From Tricholomella constricta (lineage: Eukaryota; Basidiomycota; Agaricomycetes; Agaricales; Lyophyllaceae): a stretch of DNA of 64,000 nt. Numbering within the stretch: the first letter of the stretch is position 1; every line of letters starts with the position of its first letter. Shown in pieces: positions 13,101 through 22,821 of the stretch. The notes below the pieces were generated by a model. It had not been told where the DNA came from. It did no database searches and saw only the letters and a program-made list of their open reading frames with translations. The position numbers were made by a program, and so were the translations under genes. The stretch is from the NCBI GenBank assembly GCA_013368375.1, contig JAACJP010000032.1:401800-465799 (forward strand), read 5' to 3'.

Positions 13101-15572
13101 AAAAATGTTAGTAGATGTCTAGTGTACTAGTAGCAAAGAGCTCACCGGAGACCTTCGAGTGTCCGACCACCAAACTGTGCTTGAAAGTTTCGGTAGGCAA
13201 CAGGGGACAGGGAAGCGAGCATGTCGCTGAAGTCACTAAATGCCCCAGAATACTTCATGTTCCGCAGAGTCTTCCCTCTCCGAAGCCGCTCAGCCTTGAG
13301 AACGAATGCCTCTACCATCCCAAGGACTGTTTGCAACTTGTAATCACCAGCTGCAGCACCGACAGCAAACTTGAGCCACGGAGACTTCCCGTCATCCTGC
13401 ATTTGTGGTCAGATATAGACTCGGATTCACGTCATTTGGTACATACAATTTCCATTAATTCCCGAACACCATGGAACTTCTGGTATATCTCACCAAGAGC
13501 CGTGTTCCGATAGGCCTTCGGAACATACTTCATATTGTGTTCGGCAGGGAGTGGGCGGCGAAGGGCAGCCTGGAAGGTGGGTAGCTCGTAAAGAGATTTG
13601 CATGCGGGGCATGGCAGCGGGTCGGTACCAACAGGTGTATGAACATTATCCTCGCACTTCACTGAGAACACGGCCTCCACTTGTCGTGCGATCTTCCAAG
13701 AAGCGAACATTTCCTCCCGACGAATCACCATCCGCCGCTGCTGCATGCTGAGATCCTTCCACTGATGTATTTCGTCTTGAAACAGAGATTTGGCAATTGA
13801 AAGACGGGAGGGTGCGCCACCATAAGTTGCCATTGTTCGCATAAGATATGTGTTGACATTGGGATCAGAATCGCATGTAAGACCAGGACATGGGAGGGGT
13901 GTTGTACAGATCTTTGCCGCAGCAATTTCTTTCGTCTTTCGAACGAAGCCCATCGCAAACAACGACTTGCTGACCATGCCGGTGCTCTGGCGAGTTTGGC
14001 ACTTGCCTCCACGCCGATGCTCAGAGAAGCGCAGGGTGTCATACACCGCACGCATCTTAAGCCATCCGGCACATGCAGAGCACCGCACAGCACATAGGTC
14101 ATCTTCCTTGAACTCGGCGTGGGGATCAATCTCCAGGACTTTTGATCTGAAGTTCCGAAGCTTCATTACGTGGCCCTGGAAGGCGGGGTCCTTAGCATGC
14201 GCTTTGAGAGCCTTCTGCTTTGCCCACGATGAGCCCTCCTGAGGACTGAGCCCCTTATGGCGCTTTAGCTGATGATAGTCCATGGCGTCGGAAATATCAG
14301 AGTCATCGTCCGAACTGGGCAGCGATGAGGTGATGAGGGATGATAACGACCTCTTTTGTAGAGATGACGTTGATGACTCGTATGAAAGCAAAGTGAGGGA
14401 CGGGCTGGAGAAGGAGGTAGAGGAGGATGCTGAGGTTGTCCCGATAGATAAATCCAAAGCCTCGGGTGACAGAACAATGGCAGAACGGTGTGGAGAGGAT
14501 GAGTTGGTGGAGTCGAGTGTGTCGCCCAGAGAATCAAAGGATCGAGAGATGATACACTAAAGAGGTATAACAATATTAGCAGAGCTTGATACAATTAATT
14601 CGAAACAAGACATACTAGGTTGCTGTCCTCAACGTCCGTGTTCGTGACATGGTGCCACCCCAAACCAGGCTCAACATCGCTCTTGTCTTGAGGCGGGCTG
14701 CTCAATCGAAGAAACCAGAGCATTCGCTCAACGGAAGCTCGTTCAGGTGTCCACAGCTCATGCTGAAGCAAGATAGATGCCATGAGACTAAGGACAATGA
14801 CCCCACATGAATCATTGTCGAGTTGATGAGGTAGCCTCGGAACCTGAAACAAAGCCTTATCGAGGGCTCGGAAGTCGAGTCCGAGACCGTCCAGCCACCA
14901 CGCAAGAAGGTCACATTGATCTGGTGGAGGCTCAACTTTGGACTGGTCCTTCTTCTTGCAATCCGCGTAGGAGTATGTGCCGACAGTGAAGTTGAGATGA
15001 AGGAGTGTCCAATGGTTCTTGTTTTCGTGGAGGGGGATGTACAGCTCGGTAACTTGCCCAGACAGCAGGGAATAATCAAGAGGTGTCGACGGTATATACA
15101 CCTTCGGCAACAGCACCGGGGAAGCATCCTTCTCATCTTTGAGCCGATCGTGTGCTCGGCTGAGACAGAGAATGTGAAGGGGGTCAGTTGCTGCAATTCT
15201 GGGGTAAGCGGCGCTGTAGATAATATATTTGACGCCGGCAAGAATGTGGCAGTCATCCAGCCAATTGTTGCTGAGGAGGTCAAGGAGATCGGAACGGGTC
15301 AACTCCATGCGAGGCACTGACGTTGGTATTGGACGACTGTTCAAGGGTAGGTTTGCGATACGCTCATAGCAGTCGTCGACGAGGTCTGTGCTTTCCAGCG
15401 GGGTGTCAATGCTATGATGGAGCGCAACAGCCTGAAGCCATGTGTGCTCATCCCCTGGCGCTCTCTGCGGTCGACCCCTGCCTCCGCCAATAAGGCGCAT
15501 GGATGCGAACGTAGTGGAGTCATCATACATCGCCCTCCGACAGATGAGTCGCCTCAGACGGTCCATTCGCAT
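10192..15572 (-). CDS. Ulp1 protease - zinc-binding - DDE transposase-like fusion protein
   Basis: Eight exons in consistent phase (14616-15572, 13447-14556, 13146-13396, 11498-13093, 11328-11442, 10967-11270, 10678-10890, 10192-10631) give 1,661 residues. About residues 95-290 form a C48/Ulp1-type SUMO protease: NNWLDD, His (~187) in NHWTLL, Asp (~204) in SYAD, Gln (~250) and Cys (~256) in QLDNDSCG, so the catalytic set is intact. A Ser/Asp-rich linker with KRHK leads to a Cys/His cluster (CSAC...H...C, ~474-505) and further CPGLTC and CPAC pairs. The core (~773-1300) carries acidic candidates: WDD (~811), ACDG (~917), QDSKHALKTARN (~970) and EPCEHAFGVLR (~1143). The D-x-KH-x-LK-x-x-RN pattern resembles P-element/THAP9 transposases; assignment to that superfamily is inference. 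The first in-frame ATG at 15572 is used; extra upstream exons cannot be excluded. Confidence 0.8.
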
Positions 15573-16952
15573 GTGCGAGATGTGAGAGCGCCTGTACCGT
15601 CGCCGAAAACCAAGCAGGGGAGAGAAAAGCCGGGGGAAGATCAAGGGTTCATAAACATGGACTTATCATGATAGGTCAGATGTCGGAACTGCAAGAAAGA
15701 TACACTGAACTCACCAAGACAGAAAAAATACACAAGGCAGCCAAATATGAGGTATACGACGGCAACGGCAGCCGATGGCACGGAGGATGATCGGGCAAGG
15801 GAGGGTATCAGATTAAGAAAGAGACAGGTGAAACATAGGATTGGAAAGAATGTGAGTGCGACGTTGGGAAGAGGAGGAGAAGGTAGGGAGCGTCGGAGAG
15901 TCGGCCTCACGCCGAATGCTGAGAGGGGAAGAAAGAAAGTTAGTGGCAGTATACCACTGAACAGACGTGCGCAAACCCACCTTTCTTGCGCATGATGCAC
16001 AAAATTACTTCAAGGAATGACTGAGGTGATAGAAGCGGAGTAGGGAGAGGAAAAACTGGGGAAGTTGGGACCTGTCCCCAGGAGACTTTGACATATTGCA
16101 TTCTGAGATTCGATCTGCAGAGGTTGGATAAAAGAGGGTTAGTTAGGAACAGATACAACACTATATCTTGAGCTCATATCAAGATATGCATACATTTTGG
16201 TAAAAGCGCTCACCGACGAAGGTCATGAATCTGGAGGGATCATCAACCACAACCCGAGCACCTTTTGAAAAATCATAGCTCCGTTCAGATTCCAGTTGAA
16301 TTCTTCACTAAACAACATCGAAACAGTTTGATATAGCATAGTCAGTATGGGGGCACTACTTGAGATCGCGCCATTGCCTACGCGCTGCGCAGGGTTCTGT
16401 TTTGTTGGTGCGCGGTGCTCGGTTCAGCCGAAAGCTGAAGATCCAAATGCAGAGGGGTCACCGGATGCGCGAACATGGGTCCAAGATGCATACTAGACTA
16501 TATATTGACCGCTTTCACCCGTGGATTGGGCGATTAGGCGCGTCTACAAACGGCGAGGTGAGGATGAAAAACAAGTTGCAGGCGTGATCAGCTCATCAGC
16601 TCAAGCGATCAATTTCACGACCCGAATAGGAAGTACCTCCGCTGGAGCCTTGGTTCCGCCTCACGAGCGTCCTGAAGCAATCACATCTTCAGTTTTGACC
16701 AGTTAGGGATCGTAAAGCTGTGTGCACCATGTAGACTCTCCGTTTGGTCTCATCTCACAATTTTTTTTTCCAGTAGACCAATCATCATTCAAATGACATT
16801 CTGTACACATAATTAAAGAGACATTGCTACCGACCAGACCCAAATCGGCTTAAGAAAATCGGAGATTGTCTAAGTTTTTGGCAAGGTCGTACGCATAAAA
16901 ATCGGGGATGAGCGACATTTCAGGCCGAGTTTCGTCGCATAAAAATGGAACA
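15573..16952. promoter_or_regulatory. 5' region of the transposon gene, no recognised coding exon
   Basis: About 1.4 kb between the transposase start and the right inverted repeat. Short ORFs (for example 15641-16000 minus, with hydrophobic runs) carry no domain I recognise. It should contain the transposase promoter and 5' UTR; AT-rich tracts lie at 16140-16330. Subterminal motifs lie at 16886-16952. Confidence 0.45.
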
Positions 16953-18751
16953 TTAGTCAGCATAAGGGAGGGTCCTGTAATATTCCTTGATTTGATCGAA
17001 CACAAAGTGACCAGGCGTGCCATACGTGACATGGCTGTACAATCCCAATCCCTTGGGCATGCCAGAATGCACCAACGCGACGATCTTGCCTTCAGCATTG
17101 AAGATGACGGACCCAGAGTCGCCGCGGTCAGAAAAGTTGCCGCTCTTCTTGTCGTAGTTGAAGACCGCGACCTCCCAGGAGTCGTGCTCGAATAGGTCGC
17201 AATGGTACGATTCCAGCTCTGAGTAGCGACCAAAGGTAAGATCGGTTGTCTGCCCGTGCTTGGCCACTATGAAGCAACTTGGGTTACCTTGGTCGTCCAT
17301 GGAGTAGGGGTTCGCCAAGCCTGCAGCGTCAACCCAGCCCAAAAGTCGGAAGAGATGATTTTTCGGGTAATCAAAGACCGGTGGGTGGGCGGCATGATTG
17401 GGATAGAAAAACGTCTTGACCTCTGCGCGGGTGTACTTGCCGGCTAAAAAGAGATTTTATGTTCCGGATTAAACAAAGATAAGAAAAAGGGGCTAAGCAG
17501 AATACCGCACCGAGATAAACATGATTGCCTTTGAAGGCTGGCATGAACTTGTCCTCTTCGAGCGCCATGACGCCGATGTCGCGAGTATAGCGGCGATGAT
17601 CGACATCTTTGGCGATTTTGGGCGCCCAATCGAGGTATCCGGCGATGCGCTGTGAGTCGTTGCTCCAGGTAGAATTGAGCAGCTTGAGGAAGTCCTCTAG
17701 AGTTTTGACATCTTCCTTGGCCCTCTTCAAGTCCACCTCCTTCCTCTCCTTGTCCTTGTTGTCGCCCGCCGCGTCTTCCTCGTCGTAATCGGAGGCTCCC
17801 AACTTTGTAACAAGTTCTGCAATCTGCTCAGCAAAGACCTTAGTGTCGTCAACCTTGGTCGCAAGCATCGCGTGCGTCTCGTCGATGATCTGCTGGAACC
17901 GATGACTGCCGCAGTTGCGGATGAGCTGCTTGGGTGCACCAGGCTGTCCAGAGTACTGATAGTCAGTCGTCGTGTCGTTGGAGACGACATGCTTGTTGGT
18001 CACAGCCATCACGCGCTTACTCTTGTTACCGCGGCGGTCCTTGCCCTCGTGGAAATACAAACCAAGGGTACCCTGCACGTTCTGGTCGGCCAACTCGTCT
18101 GCGGCAAGGGGGACGCCCAGGAGGGCCGTCAGAGCTCGGCGAATCCAGTGAGTCGGGTCCGTGTCACAGGCAACAGGCATCATGGGAGGCGGACCAACAA
18201 GTGGCTGGACTTTACCCTCAATCCAGTAGACTGCAGCGTCCTGGATGCCATGCTTGGCGAGGATGGCGAGGATGTCGGCATTGGCATCGCGGCAGGCTGT
18301 CTCCTTGGTGGTGCCAGGATAGACAGAGATCCATAGGACGACATGGTCGTCCAAGACGTCCTTGCCATCGCGATTGCATGTAGAGAAGCGGACGGGCACC
18401 ATTGTAGAGATGCGAATGCCACGAGACTTGTCCTTGAGAAGTAGGATGATCTCAGGAGCAATGGTCCACTTCCAGAACTGGTTGTTCAAGGTCTTGTGGA
18501 CGAGTCCGTGGACCTTCTTCTCGGGGATGGCTGAGTGCCTGCCTGGAGGGATCACGGATGGACGCAGAGCGAGATCGGAACGCTGCAACAGAGCAGGAGG
18601 GTCGTGCGAGATGCCGGTGAAGAAGTGCATGGCTTCGAAGGGCGAGACGAGGTCTGGCTCAGCTGCGGAAGAAGGAAAAAGAGAAAGAGCTCGTTAGTGG
18701 AACGATCGAGGGGTGTAGCTGGTACCACTTACTTTTTTCGTTGTCAGACAT
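16953..18751 (-). CDS. Trypsin-like serine protease-fold protein, C-terminus replaced by transposon
   Basis: Three exons (18733-18751, 17511-18662, 16953-17443) give 553 residues from ATG 18751. The trypsin-like triad is visible: His ~231 in TNKHVV, Asp ~368 in YTRDIGVMAL, Ser ~500 in SDRGDSGSVIF. Between His and Asp sits a charged insertion (~265-340) rich in Lys/Glu/Asp, probably a coiled coil. No signal peptide is seen (start MSDNEK), so an intracellular protein is likely. The 7.1 kb transposon sits 12 codons before the original stop: the frame now ends EYY-RTLPYAD inside the transposon instead of EYY-PDAEFACLSFDA. The triad is untouched, so activity could survive. The natural 3' UTR and polyadenylation signals are displaced to about 9.85 kb. 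Substrate unknown. Confidence 0.82.
16960..16976 (-). repeat. Right terminal inverted repeat of the transposon
   Basis: Reverse complement of 9898-9914. The inserted end supplies the last codons and the TAA stop (16953-16955) now used by the protease gene. Confidence 0.95.
16977..16984. repeat. Target-site duplication, right copy (GTAATATT)
   Basis: Perfect copy of 9890-9897; part of the protease coding sequence (EYY codons on the minus strand). Confidence 0.95.
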
Positions 18752-18988
18752 TTGGGAAGGCTTTCAAGTTAAAAACAGGGGTAGTAGCAGCAGTAAAGAG
18801 TTTCGCAGATGGAAGTAGAATTCCGGATACATAGTGGTTTGTGGGACGAGGAAGAAGGGGGGAACAGTCAGTCGATGGGTTTTAATTTAATACTAGGAGG
18901 TTGATGATGCACCTTTCGCACATGTTTGCTCATGTCCATGCTGGCACCCCGTTATCTGAAAGCTCCTTTTCTTTTGAGGACCCCAATT
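18752..18988. promoter_or_regulatory. Upstream region of the protease gene
   Basis: About 240 bp between the protease start codon and a solo LTR. I see no gene; it should hold the protease promoter. No clear TATA element was found. Confidence 0.4.
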
Positions 18989-19280
18989 TGTCCTGATCAG
19001 GACAAGGATGTGAAATCACCAAAGAGAGCTCACCACGTTTGGGAATGGATGGTTGGATGGATGGACTTAGATCAATCAAGTTCAGTTGGTTTGACAAATG
19101 AAATGAGATACATGTTTGGGCGTTTATAGTTGAGTCTTGGAGAGTTATTGTCTATCATGTGAAGTATAAATTTAGAGAGTTGACGGAATCCAGGAATGTA
19201 AGTGGAATGTGATAAAATATAATAGGGAACACAGACAGGAGCGAGATATTGTGGTTTAGCAAAATAGGGTACTTGTTACA
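18989..19280 (-). mobile_element. Solo LTR, same family as the chromovirus LTR at 47348
   Basis: Ordered matches to the LTR at 47348-47657 include ATCAATCAAGT, TTTGACAAA, ACATGT, TCTATCAT, ATGTGATAA, and the shared terminus TTGTTACA. No internal retroviral sequence lies next to it. The left limit (TGTCCTGATCAGG) is less certain, and no clear target duplication was seen. Orientation is by comparison with the coding-linked LTR at 47.5 kb. Confidence 0.6.
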
Positions 19281-19362
19281 ATGGATTACCCGCAGCGGTG
19301 CACCGGAAATACCTGCAAGCGATCAGGCTGTTGAGGGCGGTTCCGACATTGCATAAGCCCCG

Positions 19363-19529
19363 AGAATTACGTAATGTCAGCGGAACTGAGGAGGGAATTG
19401 GCCGGCGAGAGAACTCCTTAGGTTCTCCCCATCACGCCAATTCCCCCTCAGGTGAGCTGATATTACATTTAGGGTGTCCCCATCACGCCAATTCCCCCTC
19501 AGAACAGGGCCTTCGGATTTTAGATCTAC
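19363..19529 (+). repeat. Split direct repeat A1
   Basis: Matches A2 (24353-24518) from AGAATTACGTAATGTCAGC to TTTTAGATCTAC. A1 contains a 26 bp segment twice (about 19425-19450 and 19477-19502), where A2 has one copy and an unrelated segment at the second place, so one copy has been altered by local conversion or slippage. Confidence 0.9.
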
Positions 19530-19622
19530 ATTGGACATCGTCATCACATCTGACCTCGTCATCGTTCCTTCGTCTCTCAACTTGTAGAATTTAGGAGTAA
19601 CTCCTATAAGCATCTGCATTAC

Positions 19623-20984
19623 ATGAGTGGTCATGAAGTCCAACAAACAGGCTCTACTCCCACAGGGGGATCCGGCAGCGGTATTGAAGGCAACTCAAGG
19701 AGCGGAACCTTCGCTCCTGGATCGACTGCAGCTGCAGGGCAAACCCCTATTGGAGAGAATGAGGGGGATGGGAGGATCGAGAACCACATCCTCGTCGACG
19801 TCGAACGTTTCGTCCAGGCCTTTCGAAACCAAGAACAATCGAAAGGAGCGACTTACGTTTCTATCGCCAGGGCTATCGAGTCGTCACTCAACCCACCTGA
19901 TACCAGAAGAAACGCCATCGTTAATTACACGACTCTCCTCGACAACATTGAGCATGAGAGACGCCTCCAGGCTGCCCGTGGACAGAACGCTGGAGGAGGG
20001 GACCAACCTCCAGGACAAGGTTCCCCTAATCCACCGCCTCAGCAACGTCCCGGAAGTCGGGCCGGATCAAATGCTCTTGCCAGACCTGGATTGGTCAATG
20101 ACGCCATCGACGATCTCTTCAATTCAATCCACCCCGGATCAAACCACTCATCTGATTCCGAGTCTGATCGAGAGGATGGGGGGAAAAGAAAACAGAGAGA
20201 CGGAGTTGTTGAACACCGTATGCCCTGGTATGACGACGAACGGCACGTCCGTAATACAGGGAACCCCAGCATCAACCTCACTCGGAAGACCCTCGAATAC
20301 TTCGCCAAGGACCTGGCGAAAGTCAAACGCTTCATCGGAGCGGCTCAAACTGCCCCACAAGAGTTCCCATCTTCCGAATGGGACAACATCATCAGAGGGC
20401 ACGCCGTTAACCTCGATGTCGTCCTCAGCTCACTCCATCACGTCAGTGCCCCTAGAGAAAATCGAGGGCGTATTGGCGACAATGAAATTAGTCTTGGACG
20501 GAGCGAGCCGACTCGTAAGGTCGAAACGAGCGGCCAATGGATCTCCGCTTGGAATGCCACGGTCAAAGCGGTTAGATTCACGTTCAAGCACCGAGAAGAT
20601 GAGCTCAGGACCTATGGGGAGTTTATCGAAGGGCTTTTCTCATCCCGTCTCCTCTCCTCCCACCCCAGAGTTATCCTCTTCGACAAAGCTGTCAGAGCGC
20701 AAGTTGCAGGAGGTCAGCGCGTCCTCCTTACCAACTCAGACAAGTTCTCCCGCCTTGCGTCCGCTATCCTTATGCCAGACGGAATCGAGTCAGACCGAAG
20801 CAGCAAACAAGGGTTCAACACGGGGTCCTCAAAGTCGGGGTCAACTTGCAACAGGTTTAACTCTTTCCAAGGCTGCTCCAACACCAAGGGGGAATGCAAG
20901 TACCGACATGTCTGCAAGAAATGCAACACTAAAGGCCACGGAGCCTATGTCTGCACCGCTCCCAGCTCCAGCTCGGGCTCCTAA
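19623..20984 (+). CDS. Gag-like protein of the Ngaro-like element
   Basis: 453 residues from ATG 19623. The N-terminal third is Gly/Ser/Pro-rich, the middle is mixed helical, and the C-terminus (about 415-445) carries closely spaced zinc-binding motifs: C-x6-C-x5-C-x3-H (CNRFNSFQGCSNTKGECKYRH, shown by its key residues) followed by C-x2-C-x4-H-x4-C (CKKCNTKGHGAYVC), the latter a retroviral-type knuckle. The expected role is nucleic-acid binding in the replication particle. The ORF lies entirely within an overlapping open frame of the RT ORF (+1 frame), so translation of RT probably needs a +1 shift or reinitiation. Confidence 0.75.
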   Translation: MSGHEVQQTGSTPTGGSGSGIEGNSRSGTFAPGSTAAAGQTPIGENEGDGRIENHILVDVERFVQAFRNQEQSKGATYVSIARAIESSLNPPDTRRNAIVNYTTLLDNIEHERRLQAARGQNAGGGDQPPGQGSPNPPPQQRPGSRAGSNALARPGLVNDAIDDLFNSIHPGSNHSSDSESDREDGGKRKQRDGVVEHRMPWYDDERHVRNTGNPSINLTRKTLEYFAKDLAKVKRFIGAAQTAPQEFPSSEWDNIIRGHAVNLDVVLSSLHHVSAPRENRGRIGDNEISLGRSEPTRKVETSGQWISAWNATVKAVRFTFKHREDELRTYGEFIEGLFSSRLLSSHPRVILFDKAVRAQVAGGQRVLLTNSDKFSRLASAILMPDGIESDRSSKQGFNTGSSKSGSTCNRFNSFQGCSNTKGECKYRHVCKKCNTKGHGAYVCTAPSSSSGS

Positions 20985-22821
20985 GGGAGCCCCTTTCGGC
21001 ATGCGTCCCAAATATCTACGCTATAATCATTGGGATCCGGAGGATACGCTTCCCCCCACGCTTGCCGAATGGTCTTTGACGGCCAAACCCTTACCTTCAC
21101 CCCCTTCTGAAGTATTGAATGACCCTATTGTTACTGCGACGATTTCAAACAACCCTGGACTATTCGACATTGTTACTCCCATTGACGTCGACCTTTTCGA
21201 ACATTTACTCGAAACACACCCCAACCAACCCTTTGTCCGGTCGGTCTGCAAGGGTTTGCGAGAGGGCTTCTGGCCATTCGCAAACGCTCCAGGACCTGAC
21301 TACCCGACAACCCATGACATGGCTTTGCCTACGCCCAATAATCCTGTCGAAGCGTCTTTCCTCCGGTCCCAAAGAGACCACGAAATCTCTAAAGGTCGTT
21401 TCTCTCCCGGCTTCAGTACAGAATTACTCCCTGGCATGTACTCGATGCCCATACATGCCGTCCCTAAAGATAAAGGGGCTGGTCTTCGTATGGTCACCAA
21501 CCAATCCGCTGGAAAGTACTCCTTAAACTCCATGATTCTCCACAAAGACATCGCAGGTATGCCCTTAGACAACATGTCCCATTTAGGGGCGCACCTCCTT
21601 GAAATTCGGTCCAAATCCAATCGACCTTTGATCCTCTTCAAATCAGACGTCGCTGAAGCGTACCGTTTGATTCCCCTTCACCCTTATTTCCAAGTCAAGC
21701 AAATAAACACTATCGACGGCATCCGCCACGTCGACCACAATAACGCTTTTGGCGGTCGAGCCTCCTTTAACAACTGGGGCGCGGTCAACAGCCTCATCTC
21801 TTGGATCGCTATCAACATCGAAGTTATCGAAGACTTAATGACGTTCAACGACGACTCGTACACATCTGATGAGCGCGCCGCACTCATCCGGTATGAACCA
21901 TACAGTCTAGACGTCCCACCCAAGCAGTTTAGACTACTCACTCTATGGGATAAGCTTGGTATACCCCACAAGGCGTCGAAGCAGACCTTCGGCGCACCTT
22001 TGGTTATCATCGGCATCCTCGTAGACCCCAACGCTATGACTTTGACTTTACCCCTAGAGGCCCGCATGGACTTCGTCGCTGAACTCTGTAGGTTCGCCAA
22101 CAGAGAAGGGAAAAAATCCAGGTACTTCACCCTCCGTGAATGGCAACGTTTAGCAGGATGGGCCAATTGGTTTTTCAACGTATTTCCACTCTTGCGTCCC
22201 TGTCTAGCCAACATCTACCCCAAGATTACAGCCCATGCCGATAAACCCAATGCTCACATCTGGTGTAATCAAGCTATACGGTCTGATCTTACCTGGGTGG
22301 CGGATCACATTGAAAAGGCATCTGGAATACATCTTATTCGTTCTAAAACGTGGAATGAAGACGAGGCCGACCTTACAATCTTTTGTGACGCTTGTCTCTC
22401 GGGCTTTGCATTCTGGTATCCTAGTACCGGGATGGCTTTCTATTCCGATATCCCCTTCGACACTCCCCAGGGTCTCATTTTTTACTTTGAGGCTCTTTGT
22501 GTCGTTTGTGCAATCCTTGATGCTCGGAACATATTAACGTCCCCATCGAAGATCATCGTTTATACCGACAACGATAACACGGTCAAAATCTTCAACTCGT
22601 TGCACGCCAAACCGCTCTACAACCCCCTTCTTAAGGCCGCTGTCGACGTCATGATTAGCGACGAACACCAAATCCGTGTTCTTCATATCCCTGGTCAAGA
22701 CAACACGATTGCTGACCTCCTCTCTCGCAAAGACTTTGCTGCTGCATTGGACGCCCAATGTGATCTCGAGATCAGCCCTTTTCAACCCCCTCAATTCCTG
22801 CTGGGGGCAATAAAAAAATGA
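19633..22821 (+). CDS. Reverse transcriptase - RNase H of the Ngaro-like element
   Basis: The frame is open from before 19633 (first ATG) to the TGA at 22819-22821; the conserved part starts after the gag stop at about 20985. RT motifs run from MPIHAVPKDKGAGLRMV (~21445) through LILFKSDVAEAYRLIPL (catalytic Asp) to FNDDSYT (the xxDD box, ~21845). RNase H follows: FCDACLSGF (Asp), FEALCVV (Glu), VYTDNDNT (Asp) and HIPGQDNTIADLLSR (~22370-22730). The first part overlaps gag for 1.35 kb and may not be translated. The stop codon overlaps the recombinase start as ATGA, preceded by an A7 run. Confidence 0.85.
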   Translation: MKSNKQALLPQGDPAAVLKATQGAEPSLLDRLQLQGKPLLERMRGMGGSRTTSSSTSNVSSRPFETKNNRKERLTFLSPGLSSRHSTHLIPEETPSLITRLSSTTLSMRDASRLPVDRTLEEGTNLQDKVPLIHRLSNVPEVGPDQMLLPDLDWSMTPSTISSIQSTPDQTTHLIPSLIERMGGKENRETELLNTVCPGMTTNGTSVIQGTPASTSLGRPSNTSPRTWRKSNASSERLKLPHKSSHLPNGTTSSEGTPLTSMSSSAHSITSVPLEKIEGVLATMKLVLDGASRLVRSKRAANGSPLGMPRSKRLDSRSSTEKMSSGPMGSLSKGFSHPVSSPPTPELSSSTKLSERKLQEVSASSLPTQTSSPALRPLSLCQTESSQTEAANKGSTRGPQSRGQLATGLTLSKAAPTPRGNASTDMSARNATLKATEPMSAPLPAPARAPKGAPFGMRPKYLRYNHWDPEDTLPPTLAEWSLTAKPLPSPPSEVLNDPIVTATISNNPGLFDIVTPIDVDLFEHLLETHPNQPFVRSVCKGLREGFWPFANAPGPDYPTTHDMALPTPNNPVEASFLRSQRDHEISKGRFSPGFSTELLPGMYSMPIHAVPKDKGAGLRMVTNQSAGKYSLNSMILHKDIAGMPLDNMSHLGAHLLEIRSKSNRPLILFKSDVAEAYRLIPLHPYFQVKQINTIDGIRHVDHNNAFGGRASFNNWGAVNSLISWIAINIEVIEDLMTFNDDSYTSDERAALIRYEPYSLDVPPKQFRLLTLWDKLGIPHKASKQTFGAPLVIIGILVDPNAMTLTLPLEARMDFVAELCRFANREGKKSRYFTLREWQRLAGWANWFFNVFPLLRPCLANIYPKITAHADKPNAHIWCNQAIRSDLTWVADHIEKASGIHLIRSKTWNEDEADLTIFCDACLSGFAFWYPSTGMAFYSDIPFDTPQGLIFYFEALCVVCAILDARNILTSPSKIIVYTDNDNTVKIFNSLHAKPLYNPLLKAAVDVMISDEHQIRVLHIPGQDNTIADLLSRKDFAAALDAQCDLEISPFQPPQFLLGAIKK

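Larger units (their letters stand above)
9898..16976 (-). mobile_element. Complete 7.1 kb DNA transposon with 17 bp TIRs and 8 bp target duplication
   Basis: Ends are AGGACCCTCCCTTATGC at 9898-9914 and its reverse complement at 16960-16976, flanked by GTAATATT on both sides. Inside lies one multi-exon gene (10192-15572, minus) coding for a Ulp1 protease/zinc-binding/DDE transposase-like protein. Both subterminal regions carry related short motifs of the form CG(T/A)CGCATA or CGTACGCATA (near 9957, 9980, 10022, 10061 on the left and 16887, 16932 on the right), likely transposase binding sites. An 8 bp duplication fits P-element-like and also KDZ/Zisupton-type transposons (family knowledge). 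The perfect duplication and unbroken coding frame suggest a young, possibly active copy. Confidence 0.9.

Noticed and set aside
10192..15572. Classifying the transposase as KDZ
   Set aside because: Ulp1 and an 8 bp duplication fit KDZ, but the D-x-KH-x-LK-x-x-RN motif and the cysteine spacing do not look like the KDZ core. Left open as an alternative.
15641..16000. Hydrophobic ORF upstream of Ulp1 as a further exon or membrane protein
   Set aside because: No ATG-linked splice path into the Ulp1 frame was found and composition looks non-coding.
19281..19362. Extra gene between solo LTR and Ngaro-like element
   Set aside because: Only 80 bp, no coding signal.
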